From assembly GCA_019508105.1 (NCBI GenBank), contig JAEKMB010000127.1, forward strand, positions 1 to 14,893: a stretch of 14,893 bases of DNA. Reading direction: 5' to 3'. A program made the translations under genes and the position numbers. Source of the DNA: Alphaproteobacteria bacterium. Lineage in GTDB: Bacteria > Pseudomonadota > Alphaproteobacteria > Micropepsales > Micropepsaceae. The notes beneath the pieces are model-generated. The model was not told the DNA's origin. It saw only the letters and a program-made list of their open reading frames with translations, and did not search any database. Positions 6,820 through 14,544 of the stretch are shown piece by piece; within the stretch, counting starts at the first letter, position 1; the number at the start of each line of letters is the position of its first letter.

Positions 6820-8407
6820 CGGGCTTGCCGTCGTCGCGCACCTGGATATTGGCGTCGCGCTTCAGGTCGCGCAGATAGCGCCGCGCCAGAGCGGCGATCT
6901 GGTTCTGGAACAGCTGGTCTTCCACCGCCTGACGGGTGGGCATGACATAGGCGGTCTTGATCTCGATGCGCTTGTCGCAGCGGCCGATCAGTTCGATGCC
7001 CGCTTCGTCCTGGAACGGCATCGCCGCTTCGCCGGGCTTGGAGTTTTTCATGGCTTCCTGGATCTGCGGGCTGAGATCGGCCAGCTTGGCGTCGCCCAGG
7101 TCCATATAGACCGTGCCGTTCATCTTGCCATGCAGCTCATCGAGCTGCTTGCAGCCGGTATAATGCTGCTGGATCTGCGTCGCCACCTTCACGATTTCTT
7201 CGAGCTGGGCCTTGGGCGTGCGCGGATCGGCGTGGAACAACAGGCGCGCCAGCGGCAAGGTGCCGGCCGGGCCGGTGGGTCCGGTGGGGGCGTCCGCGAT
7301 CTTGGTGCCCAGCGGCTCCTGGCGTTCGCGCAGGCCCACAATGTAATAGCCGCCGGTGGAACGGATCGGGGCGCTGACCGCGCCGACTTCCATCTTGGCG
7401 AGGGTGGCGTTCAGCTCGGGCGCAAGCTGGCCTTCATTGATCCAACCCATGTCGCCGCCGGTCGCCGCGGTGGGATGCTGGCTGAACTGGCGGGCCACCA
7501 CCGGGAAGGGCGCGCCCTGGTGCAGCTGGTTTTCGACTTCCTCGGCATCCTTCTTGACCTTGGCGTCCTGCTCGGGATTGTCGACGGGAAGGAAAATCTC
7601 CATCACATGGTAATGCGGCTTGTTGGCGCCTTCAGCATAGCGCGCCATTTCGGTGGCCACCATCTCGGGCGTGATATTCACCCGGTCGCCATACTCGTCC
7701 TGCACCGCCTTCTGCCAGGCGATGGAGGCGGTGATCTGCGCCCTGAGCGCGTCCTCGCTGGCGCCGGCGGCGGCCAGGTTCTGGCGCAGCTGCTGAATGG
7801 TGAAGTGATAGTCCTGCATCATGGCGCTGATGCGCTTGTCCACCTCGACCGGGCTGACGGTGATCTTTTTCTTTACCGCTTCCTGAAGCTGGACCTTCTC
7901 GGCTTCCAGCACTTCCAGGATCTGGGTGCGGATGCGAGTGCGCTGTTCCGGTGTGAGCTGCTGGGTGATGCCGTTCAGCGCCAGATACAGCGACACACGT
8001 TGGCGCAGTTCGAAGTCGGAAATGGATTCGTCATTGACCGTGGCGACGACGGAATCCGAATCGGCGGCGTCCTTTTCACTGGTGGCGTCGATCACCCCGG
8101 CGCTGTTGTTCTTGGCCTCCTGCACCGGGGCGGTGCCGGCATCGGCCGCCTTGGCATCGGGCGGCGCGTCGGGGCTGGGGGCAGCATCGCCCGCCGGCTT
8201 GACGGCCGCGCCCACGGCCGGGGCGGCGGGCGCCGCTGTCGCAGCAGCCTGCCGGAGGGCAGGCCTGGACGCGGACGGCGCTTGTGTTTTGGACGGCAGC
8301 GGCGCCACGGCCGGCAGGGGCTTGGACCCAGAATCCTGGGCCAGCGATGCGGCGCATCCGCCAGCCAGTACGGCAGCGCCCAGCAAAAGGGTGGTGGCAA
8401 TTTTCAT
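6803..8407 (-). CDS. surA: SurA-type periplasmic chaperone / peptidyl-prolyl isomerase
   Basis: This is a periplasmic chaperone for outer-membrane beta-barrel proteins such as LptD, encoded just upstream. The preferred start is ATG 8407 (534 residues); a TTG two codons earlier is less likely. The signal peptide covers about residues 1-23, with a plausible SPase I site at SLA-QD. Cys18 in LAGGC gives a weak lipobox alternative. A linker of about 90 residues, rich in Ala, Pro and Asp, follows (about 24-116); it is much longer than in enteric SurA. The SurA N-domain spans about 118-235 (ATVNDESISDFELRQRV). A parvulin domain spans about 264-362, with HVMEIFLP, GGDMGWINEGQL and GGYYIVGLRERQ. A degenerate second parvulin-like part, starting LARLLFHADP, runs to the C-terminus. 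No strong Shine-Dalgarno is seen. Confidence 0.9.
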   Translation of the reverse strand: MKIATTLLLGAAVLAGGCAASLAQDSGSKPLPAVAPLPSKTQAPSASRPALRQAAATAAPAAPAVGAAVKPAGDAAPSPDAPPDAKAADAGTAPVQEAKNNSAGVIDATSEKDAADSDSVVATVNDESISDFELRQRVSLYLALNGITQQLTPEQRTRIRTQILEVLEAEKVQLQEAVKKKITVSPVEVDKRISAMMQDYHFTIQQLRQNLAAAGASEDALRAQITASIAWQKAVQDEYGDRVNITPEMVATEMARYAEGANKPHYHVMEIFLPVDNPEQDAKVKKDAEEVENQLHQGAPFPVVARQFSQHPTAATGGDMGWINEGQLAPELNATLAKMEVGAVSAPIRSTGGYYIVGLRERQEPLGTKIADAPTGPTGPAGTLPLARLLFHADPRTPKAQLEEIVKVATQIQQHYTGCKQLDELHGKMNGTVYMDLGDAKLADLSPQIQEAMKNSKPGEAAMPFQDEAGIELIGRCDKRIEIKTAYVMPTRQAVEDQLFQNQIAALARRYLRDLKRDANIQVRDDGKPDALIR

Positions 8408-8578
8408 CGTCAAACTGATCTTTGGCCGTAAATAGGGATCATTAAGGCGCTCCGCGTCCCTACGCGGACGCTACCGGACCCCCTAACCCGCTGCCAAAAT
8501 ACGGAAAATCCGGCGGCAAGCAAGGAAAACTGGGCGTTTGCGAAAAACCCCAGTCCCGGGACGGCTTTCTCGGCCGCC
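8408..8578 (-). promoter_or_regulatory. lptD-surA intergenic region with hairpins
   Basis: This is the longest gap inside the lptF-rsmA run (171 nt). On the transcribed strand, a 7-bp GC-rich hairpin (TCCGCGT, loop AGGG, ACGCGGA) lies at 8451-8468, without a T tract. Nearer the lptD stop are a perfect 10-bp palindrome GTCCCGGGAC (8553-8562) and then a T5 run after GGGG, which makes only a weak terminator (4-bp stem). The region may reset translation or hold an internal surA promoter, but I cannot identify -35/-10 boxes with confidence. Confidence 0.3.
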
Positions 8579-10792
8579 TCACGGATGGGTCAAAGCAAAA
8601 ACGTCCCGCGGGAACAGGGAGAAGGGCTGGATGGGGTTGTCCCCGGTCTTGAGGCTGAAGCGCAGGATCACCGAGGTCGAGGGCGGCACGCCCAGAATCA
8701 GGTCCGAGGTATATTTGCGCCGATAGGCCAAGGAAATGGCCAGGCATTCATCCTCATAGCCCAGGCCATATTCGGTGTTGAGGAACTGATTGTTGCTGAG
8801 GTCACGCTGGGCGGCGACGAACACCTGCCAATTGCGCCAAACATTCAGGTCCGCCTGGCCATTCACTTCCTCGCGGCTGGGCAGCCCGAGGCTGGTGACC
8901 TGGGGCGGCAGGTTCACATAGCTGAACTGCAGAGAGGAACGGGCATAGCTTCCGGTTACATAAACTTCATGCCGCCGTATGGTGCCGTTGCCGCGGTCCA
9001 CATCCCAGCGGTCGGTGATGTCCAAATGGGGAAACTTGACCGAGAAGCTGCCCACCAGATCGGACGAGGTGCCGCTATTGCCGGAAAAGGCGGCGAACAA
9101 GGGATCGCGCTTCAGCCGATAGGTCTGGCCGAGCTGGGCCTCGACCTTGCCGCCGGGAAACAGCGCTTCGGCCATGGCACCGACATTGGCGCGCGGGCCG
9201 CTTTCAATCAGGTCATAGCCGGGCACCTGGTTGAAGCTGAAGACATTGTTGTCGTCAAATTCAAAGGCCTGGGAATCCTCAATCCGAAGACCGGCGGGAT
9301 TGCCGCCATAGGGCTGGGCGATCAGCTGGGCGATGGGCTGCAGGATGTAGGAATGACCGGGACGGCTGCCTTCGGCGACGAAAGGCCAGCGCCAGTCCAG
9401 CGCGACATAGGCGGTGCCGCGCTGCAGGGTTGAGTCACTGGTGCGATTTGTGCCGCGGGGATTGTCGAAGTGATAGGCGTCACCACGCGCATCCGTCATC
9501 AGGGTCCAGAGCTGGCCATTGTCCAGCACGAAGGGCTTTTTCCAGTTCAGTTCACCGGTGAGGCGCTGGTCGTTGCGCTGGTTGTCGCGGCCGATGGCGA
9601 CGCCGTTGACATCCAGCCGCAAGGAGCCGCCGGCGATTTTCTGGACGGGGATGTAGGAGAATTCCAGCCTGGGCAGCACGTAAGGGATGCGCGAGGTGAT
9701 GTCAGTCGAGCGCAGGCCCTGGAAGTAATAGCTGGTCACGGCAAAGCGCGAGCGCCCGGGCGTGGCTTCCAGGAAAACGTCGTTGACCAGCCGGTCGAGG
9801 AAGGAAATGTCGTAGAAGCGCATATAGGCGTTGTTGCTGGTGGCCTGCACGTCAAAGCCGCTGCGCCAATTGTCGCTGAGCTTGAAACGGCCCGATCCGA
9901 AAATATGGCCATAGGTCTGCGGCCCCGGTGTGCCCGCCAGACCGCCGTCCGGATTGTAGGCGCCGCTGCCCTGGAACCACAGCCCGCTATCGTTCCAGCG
10001 GGCGCGGTATTCCACTTCCAGCACATCGCCGCCGGAGGTGGAAAACATCGGCGCCAGCGTCATGTCCTGGCTGGGCGAGATCGCGACATAGACCGGCAGG
10101 CGGGTGAAATAGCCGATCTTGGTGGAGTTGCCGACTTCCGGCGTCAAAAGCCCGCTGGCATAGCGCACCGTGGGATCCGAGACCGAGAAGGACGGCAGCC
10201 AGACGACCGGTACGCCCTGCACGGCAATGGTGGCGCTCTTGAACCGCACCTTGTGCCGGGTCTGGTCATAGACCACGCGTTCGGCCTTGACCTGCCATAA
10301 AGGCGTGCGCTGGCCGGGTTGGTTGCAGATCTTGCAGGGGCTGTAGGCGGTGCGGTGGGCGATCACCGTGGTGCCGTTCACCCGCTCGGCGCTGCGCGCC
10401 GCCAGCCGCCCGGTCTTGCCGATCAAGGCGCCGAAGCCCGACAGCGCGCCGTCGCGCAAGTGATCGGTCAAGACCACATGGTCGGCGAAAGCGACATTGC
10501 CGCGCGCATCGGTGATGCTGACATGGCCGCGTGCCGTCACCTGATCCTTGGCCTGGTCGTAATCCACCCGGTCCGCCAGCAGGGTGCGGCCCTCATCCAC
10601 GATCTCGACATGACCGACGGCCGACACGGTCTTGGCCTCGCTGTCATAAACGACCTCGTCGGCCTCAAGCAGCATGGGCGCATTCTTGTCGGGCGCCTTG
10701 ATCGCGGGGGCGTGGATTTGCGCCGCCTGAGCGATCAGCGGAACCAGGGCGCAGGCCGCCAAAAAACCGAGACGCAAGGCCGTGGCGCGCAT
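8579..10792 (-). CDS. lptD: LPS-assembly outer-membrane translocon LptD
   Basis: LptD is the outer-membrane beta-barrel that, with lipoprotein LptE, inserts lipopolysaccharide into the outer leaflet. The start at 10792 gives 737 residues and a standard signal peptide (MRATALRLGFLAACALVPLI, then AQAA). Next comes a periplasmic LptA-like beta-jellyroll of about 120 residues (LLEADEVVYDSEAKTVSAVG, ending near VVLTDHLRDG). The segment SPCKIC with two cysteines is typical of alphaproteobacterial LptD and is followed by the barrel. The late DECLAISLAYRRKY carries the C-terminal cysteine. A longer frame from ATG 10858 adds 22 residues, but its Shine-Dalgarno abuts the start codon and the extension would push the signal peptide inward, so 10792 is preferred. 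The start overlaps a 19-codon ORF stop as TGATG. Confidence 0.94.
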   Translation of the reverse strand: MRATALRLGFLAACALVPLIAQAAQIHAPAIKAPDKNAPMLLEADEVVYDSEAKTVSAVGHVEIVDEGRTLLADRVDYDQAKDQVTARGHVSITDARGNVAFADHVVLTDHLRDGALSGFGALIGKTGRLAARSAERVNGTTVIAHRTAYSPCKICNQPGQRTPLWQVKAERVVYDQTRHKVRFKSATIAVQGVPVVWLPSFSVSDPTVRYASGLLTPEVGNSTKIGYFTRLPVYVAISPSQDMTLAPMFSTSGGDVLEVEYRARWNDSGLWFQGSGAYNPDGGLAGTPGPQTYGHIFGSGRFKLSDNWRSGFDVQATSNNAYMRFYDISFLDRLVNDVFLEATPGRSRFAVTSYYFQGLRSTDITSRIPYVLPRLEFSYIPVQKIAGGSLRLDVNGVAIGRDNQRNDQRLTGELNWKKPFVLDNGQLWTLMTDARGDAYHFDNPRGTNRTSDSTLQRGTAYVALDWRWPFVAEGSRPGHSYILQPIAQLIAQPYGGNPAGLRIEDSQAFEFDDNNVFSFNQVPGYDLIESGPRANVGAMAEALFPGGKVEAQLGQTYRLKRDPLFAAFSGNSGTSSDLVGSFSVKFPHLDITDRWDVDRGNGTIRRHEVYVTGSYARSSLQFSYVNLPPQVTSLGLPSREEVNGQADLNVWRNWQVFVAAQRDLSNNQFLNTEYGLGYEDECLAISLAYRRKYTSDLILGVPPSTSVILRFSLKTGDNPIQPFSLFPRDVFALTHP

Positions 10793-10851
10793 CAGCCGCC
10801 CCCGTGCGGATGCGTCAGCGGACGCGCGCGTGAAAAAACAGAGGATGGCAT
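10792..10851 (-). CDS. candidate 19-residue leader/coupling peptide between lptG and lptD
   Basis: This small ORF encodes MPSSVFSRARPLTHPHGGG. Its ATG overlaps the lptG stop as TGATG and sits 7 nt after a perfect AGGAGG. Its own TGA overlaps the preferred lptD ATG, again as TGATG. The arrangement would carry ribosomes from lptG through to lptD. The peptide is basic, with no run of one amino acid, so it is not a classical amino-acid attenuator. It may have no function as a peptide. Chance is possible, because the ORF is short and GC-rich DNA has few stop codons. Confidence 0.35.
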   Translation of the reverse strand: MPSSVFSRARPLTHPHGGG

Positions 10852-10863
10852 CAGCCATCCTCC
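10833..10863 (-). terminator. terminator-like hairpin spanning lptG stop codon (candidate attenuator)
   Basis: On the transcribed strand, GGAGGATGGC pairs with GCCATCCTCT (nine Watson-Crick pairs plus one G-U) around the 4-nt loop TGAT. It is followed one base later by TTTTTT. This has the form of a rho-independent terminator. The hairpin includes the last lptG codons and its stop, and hides the AGGAGG and ATG of the small ORF. Ribosomes finishing lptG would melt it, so lptG translation could favour read-through into lptD. The inverted repeat is seen directly; the function is inferred. Confidence 0.5.
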
Positions 10864-11942
10864 TGGCTGAATACCAAAGTCATGCCGATCAGGATGGAGG
10901 CCAAGGCCGGCGCCGTCGCAGCCAAAAGGATGGGCACCGCGCCGGAGCGGCCCAGCACGCTGGTCAGGTCCTGGAAAAAATAGACCCCAAAGCCGCAGGC
11001 AGCGCTCAGCAGGATGACCTTGGCCACCGCATTTTCGCGCCCCAGCCGCAAGGAAAAGCTGGCCGCCATGAACACCATAGCCGCAAACAGGGCCGGCAGG
11101 GCGTAGAGATTGTAGAGGTAGAGCTCGTAGCGGTTGGCGGAAAATCCGGCGGCCTTGGCGGCGCGGATGTAGCCGGGCAAGTCCCAGAAGGACAGCGCAT
11201 CCGGCGCGGTGAACCTTTCCACAATCTGCTCCGGCGTCAGGGTGGTGGGCAGGTTGTAGGTGTCGTGATGCACCGGCTGGCCGGCGGGACCAGATACCCA
11301 GGCATCGTTCAGGGTCCAGAAATGTTCACGCAGTTCGGCCGATTTGGCATCGATGCGGCCCTGGAAATGGTCGCCTGCGCCATACAGCAGCACCAGCACA
11401 TCTTCCAGATGCTCGCCCTGCTGGGCAACGCGCAGGGCATGGATCACCGATTGCTGGTGTACATCGCCCTGGCGCAGCCACAGTCCGTTCATGGAGACCG
11501 AGAGCTGGCTTTCCTCGCCCTTGACGTAGCGCGCTTCCAGGCCGGCGAACTCGGAAAACATCCGCGCCGAGATCGGCGTGAACAAGGTGACGGCGGCGAC
11601 ACCGATCAGCACCGCCACGGTGAGGGGTGGCAACAGGAAATCCCAGGCCGAGACGCCGGCGGCGCGGGTCGCCACCAGTTCGCGCGAGCGCGACAGGCGC
11701 ACGAAAGTGAACACCCCGCCCAGCAGAATGGCGAAGGGCAGCATCTTCTGGCCCAGGTCCGGCAGTTGCAGCACCGCCATGCCGATCGCCACCGAAGTCG
11801 CCACATTGTGTCCGGCGGTGCGGTTGAGCAGGTCCACCACATCGATGGAAAAGGCCATGGCCAGGAACAGGGCATAAACCACGGTCACGCCCAACAGGAA
11901 CTGCACCGCCAGATATCGGTAAAGGGTCCAGGACCAGCTCAT
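10851..11942 (-). CDS. lptG: LPS export ABC transporter permease LptG
   Basis: LptG pairs with LptF and the ATPase LptB to pull lipopolysaccharide out of the inner membrane towards the LptC-LptA bridge. The 363 residues show the YjgP/YjgQ layout. An amphipathic start plus helix 1 (YLAVQFLLGVTVVYALFLAM) comes first, then helices 2-3 around LPFAILLGGVFTFVRLSRSREL and VATRAAGVSAWDFLLPPLTV. A periplasmic beta-jellyroll domain occupies about residues 130-260, and three C-terminal helices follow (LYALPALFAAMVFMAASFSL onward). It overlaps lptF by 4 nt (ATGA) and is placed second, as LptG usually is. Its stop codon lies inside a terminator-like hairpin. LptF versus LptG assignment rests on order and on similarity to the short LptG form. 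Confidence 0.94.
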   Translation of the reverse strand: MSWSWTLYRYLAVQFLLGVTVVYALFLAMAFSIDVVDLLNRTAGHNVATSVAIGMAVLQLPDLGQKMLPFAILLGGVFTFVRLSRSRELVATRAAGVSAWDFLLPPLTVAVLIGVAAVTLFTPISARMFSEFAGLEARYVKGEESQLSVSMNGLWLRQGDVHQQSVIHALRVAQQGEHLEDVLVLLYGAGDHFQGRIDAKSAELREHFWTLNDAWVSGPAGQPVHHDTYNLPTTLTPEQIVERFTAPDALSFWDLPGYIRAAKAAGFSANRYELYLYNLYALPALFAAMVFMAASFSLRLGRENAVAKVILLSAACGFGVYFFQDLTSVLGRSGAVPILLAATAPALASILIGMTLVFSQEDG

Positions 11943-13129
11943 GCCGTCTGCATCCCAAAGCGGGCCCGGATCGCGGCGGGCGAATAGCCCGCCAGCACGG
12001 CGATGGCGGCGGCCGCACCAAGCACCGGCAGCAGGTAAAAGGCGACGATCAGGGGCGGATTGTGCTGCGCCAGGCCCATCACGCCATAGCCGGCAATGCG
12101 CAGGCCGGCCGCCGCCAGGCTGGCCATGGTGAGGCGCAGGGCGATGCTGCCGCGCTGGCGCCGTCCGCGCACCACCGCCGCCAGCGCGATCAGAGCAAAG
12201 GTGAGGCAGTAAAGCGGCTGGGAAATACGGTCATGGGCCACGGCGAAGAACTGGTCCCGAATGCGCTGGCTCACGCCGCGTTCGGAGGGCCACAACAATT
12301 CATCCAGATAGCGCTCATTGACCTTGCGCAAGGTGCTGCGCGCTGGTCCGGCGAACTGGTCCAGGTTGAGGGTGTAGCTTTCGAAATGCAGCACCTGCAA
12401 CTGCTTGCCGTCCTGGGCGCCGGTTTCGACAGTGCCGTCCAGCATGATCAGACGCGTGCCCGCCGGCGTCTGGGCCAGGATGCCTTTCTCGGCGATATAG
12501 GTAATGGGGCGGGCGCGGTCCTGGTTGTTGTGCACCAGGATGCCCCTGATCTCGCCATTGCTGCCAAGCTGGCGCAGGAAGACGGTTAGGCCGGGTGCGG
12601 CGGGATTGAACTCGCCTTCGTTCAACAGCGCGCCCGCCATGTCGGCGCGAATGTCCAGCACCTTGTCGCGCAGTGCCCGCTGGCCCGCCGGCATCAAGTA
12701 GAGGACGCAGGCATAGGTCAACGCCATCACGATGGCGCCGCAGGCCAGCACCGGCGTGGCAAGCTGGCGCAGCGAATAGCCGGCCGACGCCATCACGATC
12801 AGCTCGCTGTCGCCCTGCAACCGGTGCAGGGTGAACAAAGCGGCGAAGAAGAAGGCGATCGGCATGATGATCACCAGTGGCGTCGGCAGCATCAGGAGGA
12901 TCAGATAGAGAAAGGTGGGTGCTGACTGGCCGCGATTGATCACCAGGTCCAAGAGCGGCAGGATCGAGACCAGCCAGATCACGCTGGTCAAAAGCAGGGT
13001 CAGCACCGCCACCGGGCCCAGCAGCTGGGCCAGGATATAGACGGACAGGCGCGGCGGTCTCAGCCGCGCCACTGTTCTTGCCTTATGGGCTGGCGGCGCC
13101 GGGGGCGCTTGTGGGCGCAGGTCTGACAT
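11939..13129 (-). CDS. lptF: LPS export ABC transporter permease LptF
   Basis: This is the partner permease of LptG in the LptB2FG inner-membrane exporter. The start at ATG 13129 gives 396 residues; a GTG at 13141 would add four. The N-terminus has a Pro/Ala-rich cytosolic tail of about 25 residues. Helix 1 follows (LSVYILAQLLGPVAVLTLLL), then LDLVINRGQSAPTFLYLILL and the FTLHRLQGDSELIVMASAG loop, the classical coupling-region segment of this family. A periplasmic jellyroll with FNPAAPGLTVFLRQL and a three-helix C-terminal bundle complete it. It is the first gene of the minus-strand run and is divergent from pepA. Shine-Dalgarno support is modest (AGGG 11 nt before ATG 13129). Confidence 0.94.
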   Translation of the reverse strand: MSDLRPQAPPAPPAHKARTVARLRPPRLSVYILAQLLGPVAVLTLLLTSVIWLVSILPLLDLVINRGQSAPTFLYLILLMLPTPLVIIMPIAFFFAALFTLHRLQGDSELIVMASAGYSLRQLATPVLACGAIVMALTYACVLYLMPAGQRALRDKVLDIRADMAGALLNEGEFNPAAPGLTVFLRQLGSNGEIRGILVHNNQDRARPITYIAEKGILAQTPAGTRLIMLDGTVETGAQDGKQLQVLHFESYTLNLDQFAGPARSTLRKVNERYLDELLWPSERGVSQRIRDQFFAVAHDRISQPLYCLTFALIALAAVVRGRRQRGSIALRLTMASLAAAGLRIAGYGVMGLAQHNPPLIVAFYLLPVLGAAAAIAVLAGYSPAAIRARFGMQTA

Positions 13130-13141
13130 GGCCTTTGGCAC

Positions 13142-13231
13142 CCTGGTTGGAGGTCGGCGCGGATTCGACCTAAACTAGCATCAGAACTAGGATTTTCCCC
13201 AAAATACCCCGTCCTTGCCCGGAGATATAGC
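13142..13231. promoter_or_regulatory. divergent lptF / pepA promoter region
   Basis: This short region must hold promoters for both directions. For pepA a weak sigma-70-like pair is seen: TTCGAC (13164-13169), 18 nt, TAGGAT (13188-13193). A good GGAG ribosome site lies at 13221-13224, 7 nt before ATG 13232. ACTAG occurs twice (13174-13178 and 13186-13190) at 12-nt period, and CCTA/TAGG (13169-13172 and 13188-13191) form a small inverted repeat over the -10 region. This could be an operator, but the repeats are short. I see no clear lptF promoter boxes. Confidence 0.3.
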
Positions 13232-14544
13232 ATGCAGATTTCCTTTGTTGCGCCCAGCGATGTCACAGTCCGAGAAGCGGGCGCCTGGGTGGTGGGCGCG
13301 GCGGAGGGCAGCGCCCTGCTGCCGGCGGCGGTCCGGGCAGACAAGGCCAGCGGCGGCGCGCTGAGCCGGGCCCTGAAATTTTCCCGCTTCAACGGCAAGG
13401 CAGGGCAGATTCTGGAAGTGCTGGCGCCCGCGGGGCCAAGCTGAAAAGCTATGCCTTTGACAAGTACCGCACCCGCAATCTGGATGAGTATGAGAAGAAG
13501 CTGAAGAATTTGCGCCTTGTCACGGCGGATCCGGTGGCAGCGAAGAAGGCCTATGCCGGGCTGGCAGCGGTGGCCGATGGCATCTTCCTGGCGCGCGACC
13601 TGGTGAACGAGCCGCCCAATGTCCTGTATCCGGCCGAATTCGCGCGCCGCGCCAAGGCGCAGTTGGGCAAGCTTGGCGTCAAGGTCGAGATCCTGGGCGA
13701 AGCGGAGATCAAGAAACAGGGTTTCGGCGCGCTTCTTGGGGTGGGCCAGGGCAGTGCGCGTGAGAGTCAACTGGTGGTCATGCAGTGGAACGGGGGCAAG
13801 AAATCCACCAAGCCCATCGCGCTGGTGGGCAAGGGGGTGTGCTTTGATTCCGGCGGTCTGTCCATCAAGGTCGGCACCGGCATGCAGGGCATGAAAGGCG
13901 ACATGGCCGGCGCGGCGTGCGTCACCGGCACCCTGCTGGCGCTGGCGACGCGCAAGGCCCGCGTCAATGCCGTGGGCGTGATCGGGCTGGTAGAGAATAT
14001 GCCGGACGGCACGTCTTTCCGTCCCGATGATGTGCTGACCTCGCTGTCGGGCCAGACCATCGAAGTGCTCAACACCGATGCCGAAGGCCGGTTGGTACTG
14101 GCCGATACGCTGACCTACACCCAGCGCCGCTTCAAGCCCAAAGCGGTGATTGATCTGGCCACCCTGACCGGCGCCATCGTGGCGACGCTCGGCTACGAAC
14201 ATGCCGGCGTCTTTTCCAATGACGACCAGATGGTGGCGCGCATCCAGGCGGCCGGCCGCAGCACGGGCGAGCGGGTCTGGCAATTGCCGCTCGATCCCTT
14301 CTACGACAAGATGATCCGCTCCAAGATCGCCGACATGAAGAATATCGGCGGCGCCAATTCCGGCTCCATCACCGCCGCCCAGTTCCTGCTGCGCTTTATT
14401 GAAAAGGGCACGGTATGGGCGCATCTGGATATCGCCGGCGTGGCCTGGCAGGACGGTGAGCAGAAGGTCACCATCCCCAGCTGGGGCACCGGCTGGGGCG
14501 TGCGGCTGCTGAACAAGCTGATGAAGGATCACTACGAGGCATGA
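13232..14544 (+). pseudogene. pepA: leucyl aminopeptidase PepA, internal deletion with frameshift
   Basis: PepA is a cytosolic M17 zinc/manganese exopeptidase that removes N-terminal residues. The N-terminal piece (13232-13435, 68 codons, [10 protein letters not shown] to LEVLAPAG) is in one frame; the rest, from about 13432 ([14 protein letters not shown]) to 14544, is in another. Read from ATG, translation ends at 13444. The missing block, usually starting near the VGLG stretch and ending just before GARLRSYRFDKYRT, is about 50-70 codons, since the two parts sum to about 438 residues against a usual 490-505. The catalytic half is intact: [10 protein letters not shown] (13828-13857), [17 protein letters not shown] (14071-14094) and LATLTGAI. 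No good start codon serves the C-terminal part. Whether this is a true pseudogene or an assembly fault is open. The stop overlaps holC as ATGA. Confidence 0.88.

Noticed and set aside
8408..8413. TTG start two codons before the surA ATG
   Set aside because: It gives no gain in Shine-Dalgarno support, and ATG 8407 gives the same signal peptide.
6518..8431. A 637-codon open frame on the + strand opposite pdxA and surA
   Set aside because: It is antisense to two well-supported genes, is His/Gly/Arg-rich with no recognisable motif, and is the expected product of few stop codons in high-GC DNA.
8553..8562. Perfect palindrome GTCCCGGGAC after lptD with a nearby T5 run, as a terminator
   Set aside because: A 10-bp palindrome with no loop cannot fold into a hairpin by itself, and the alternative stem is only about 4 bp.
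13060..14532. A 490-codon open frame on the - strand across pepA
   Set aside because: It mirrors the pepA coding strand and crosses the lptF start. Its composition (many His, Asp, Gln, Gly) is typical of antisense shadow frames.
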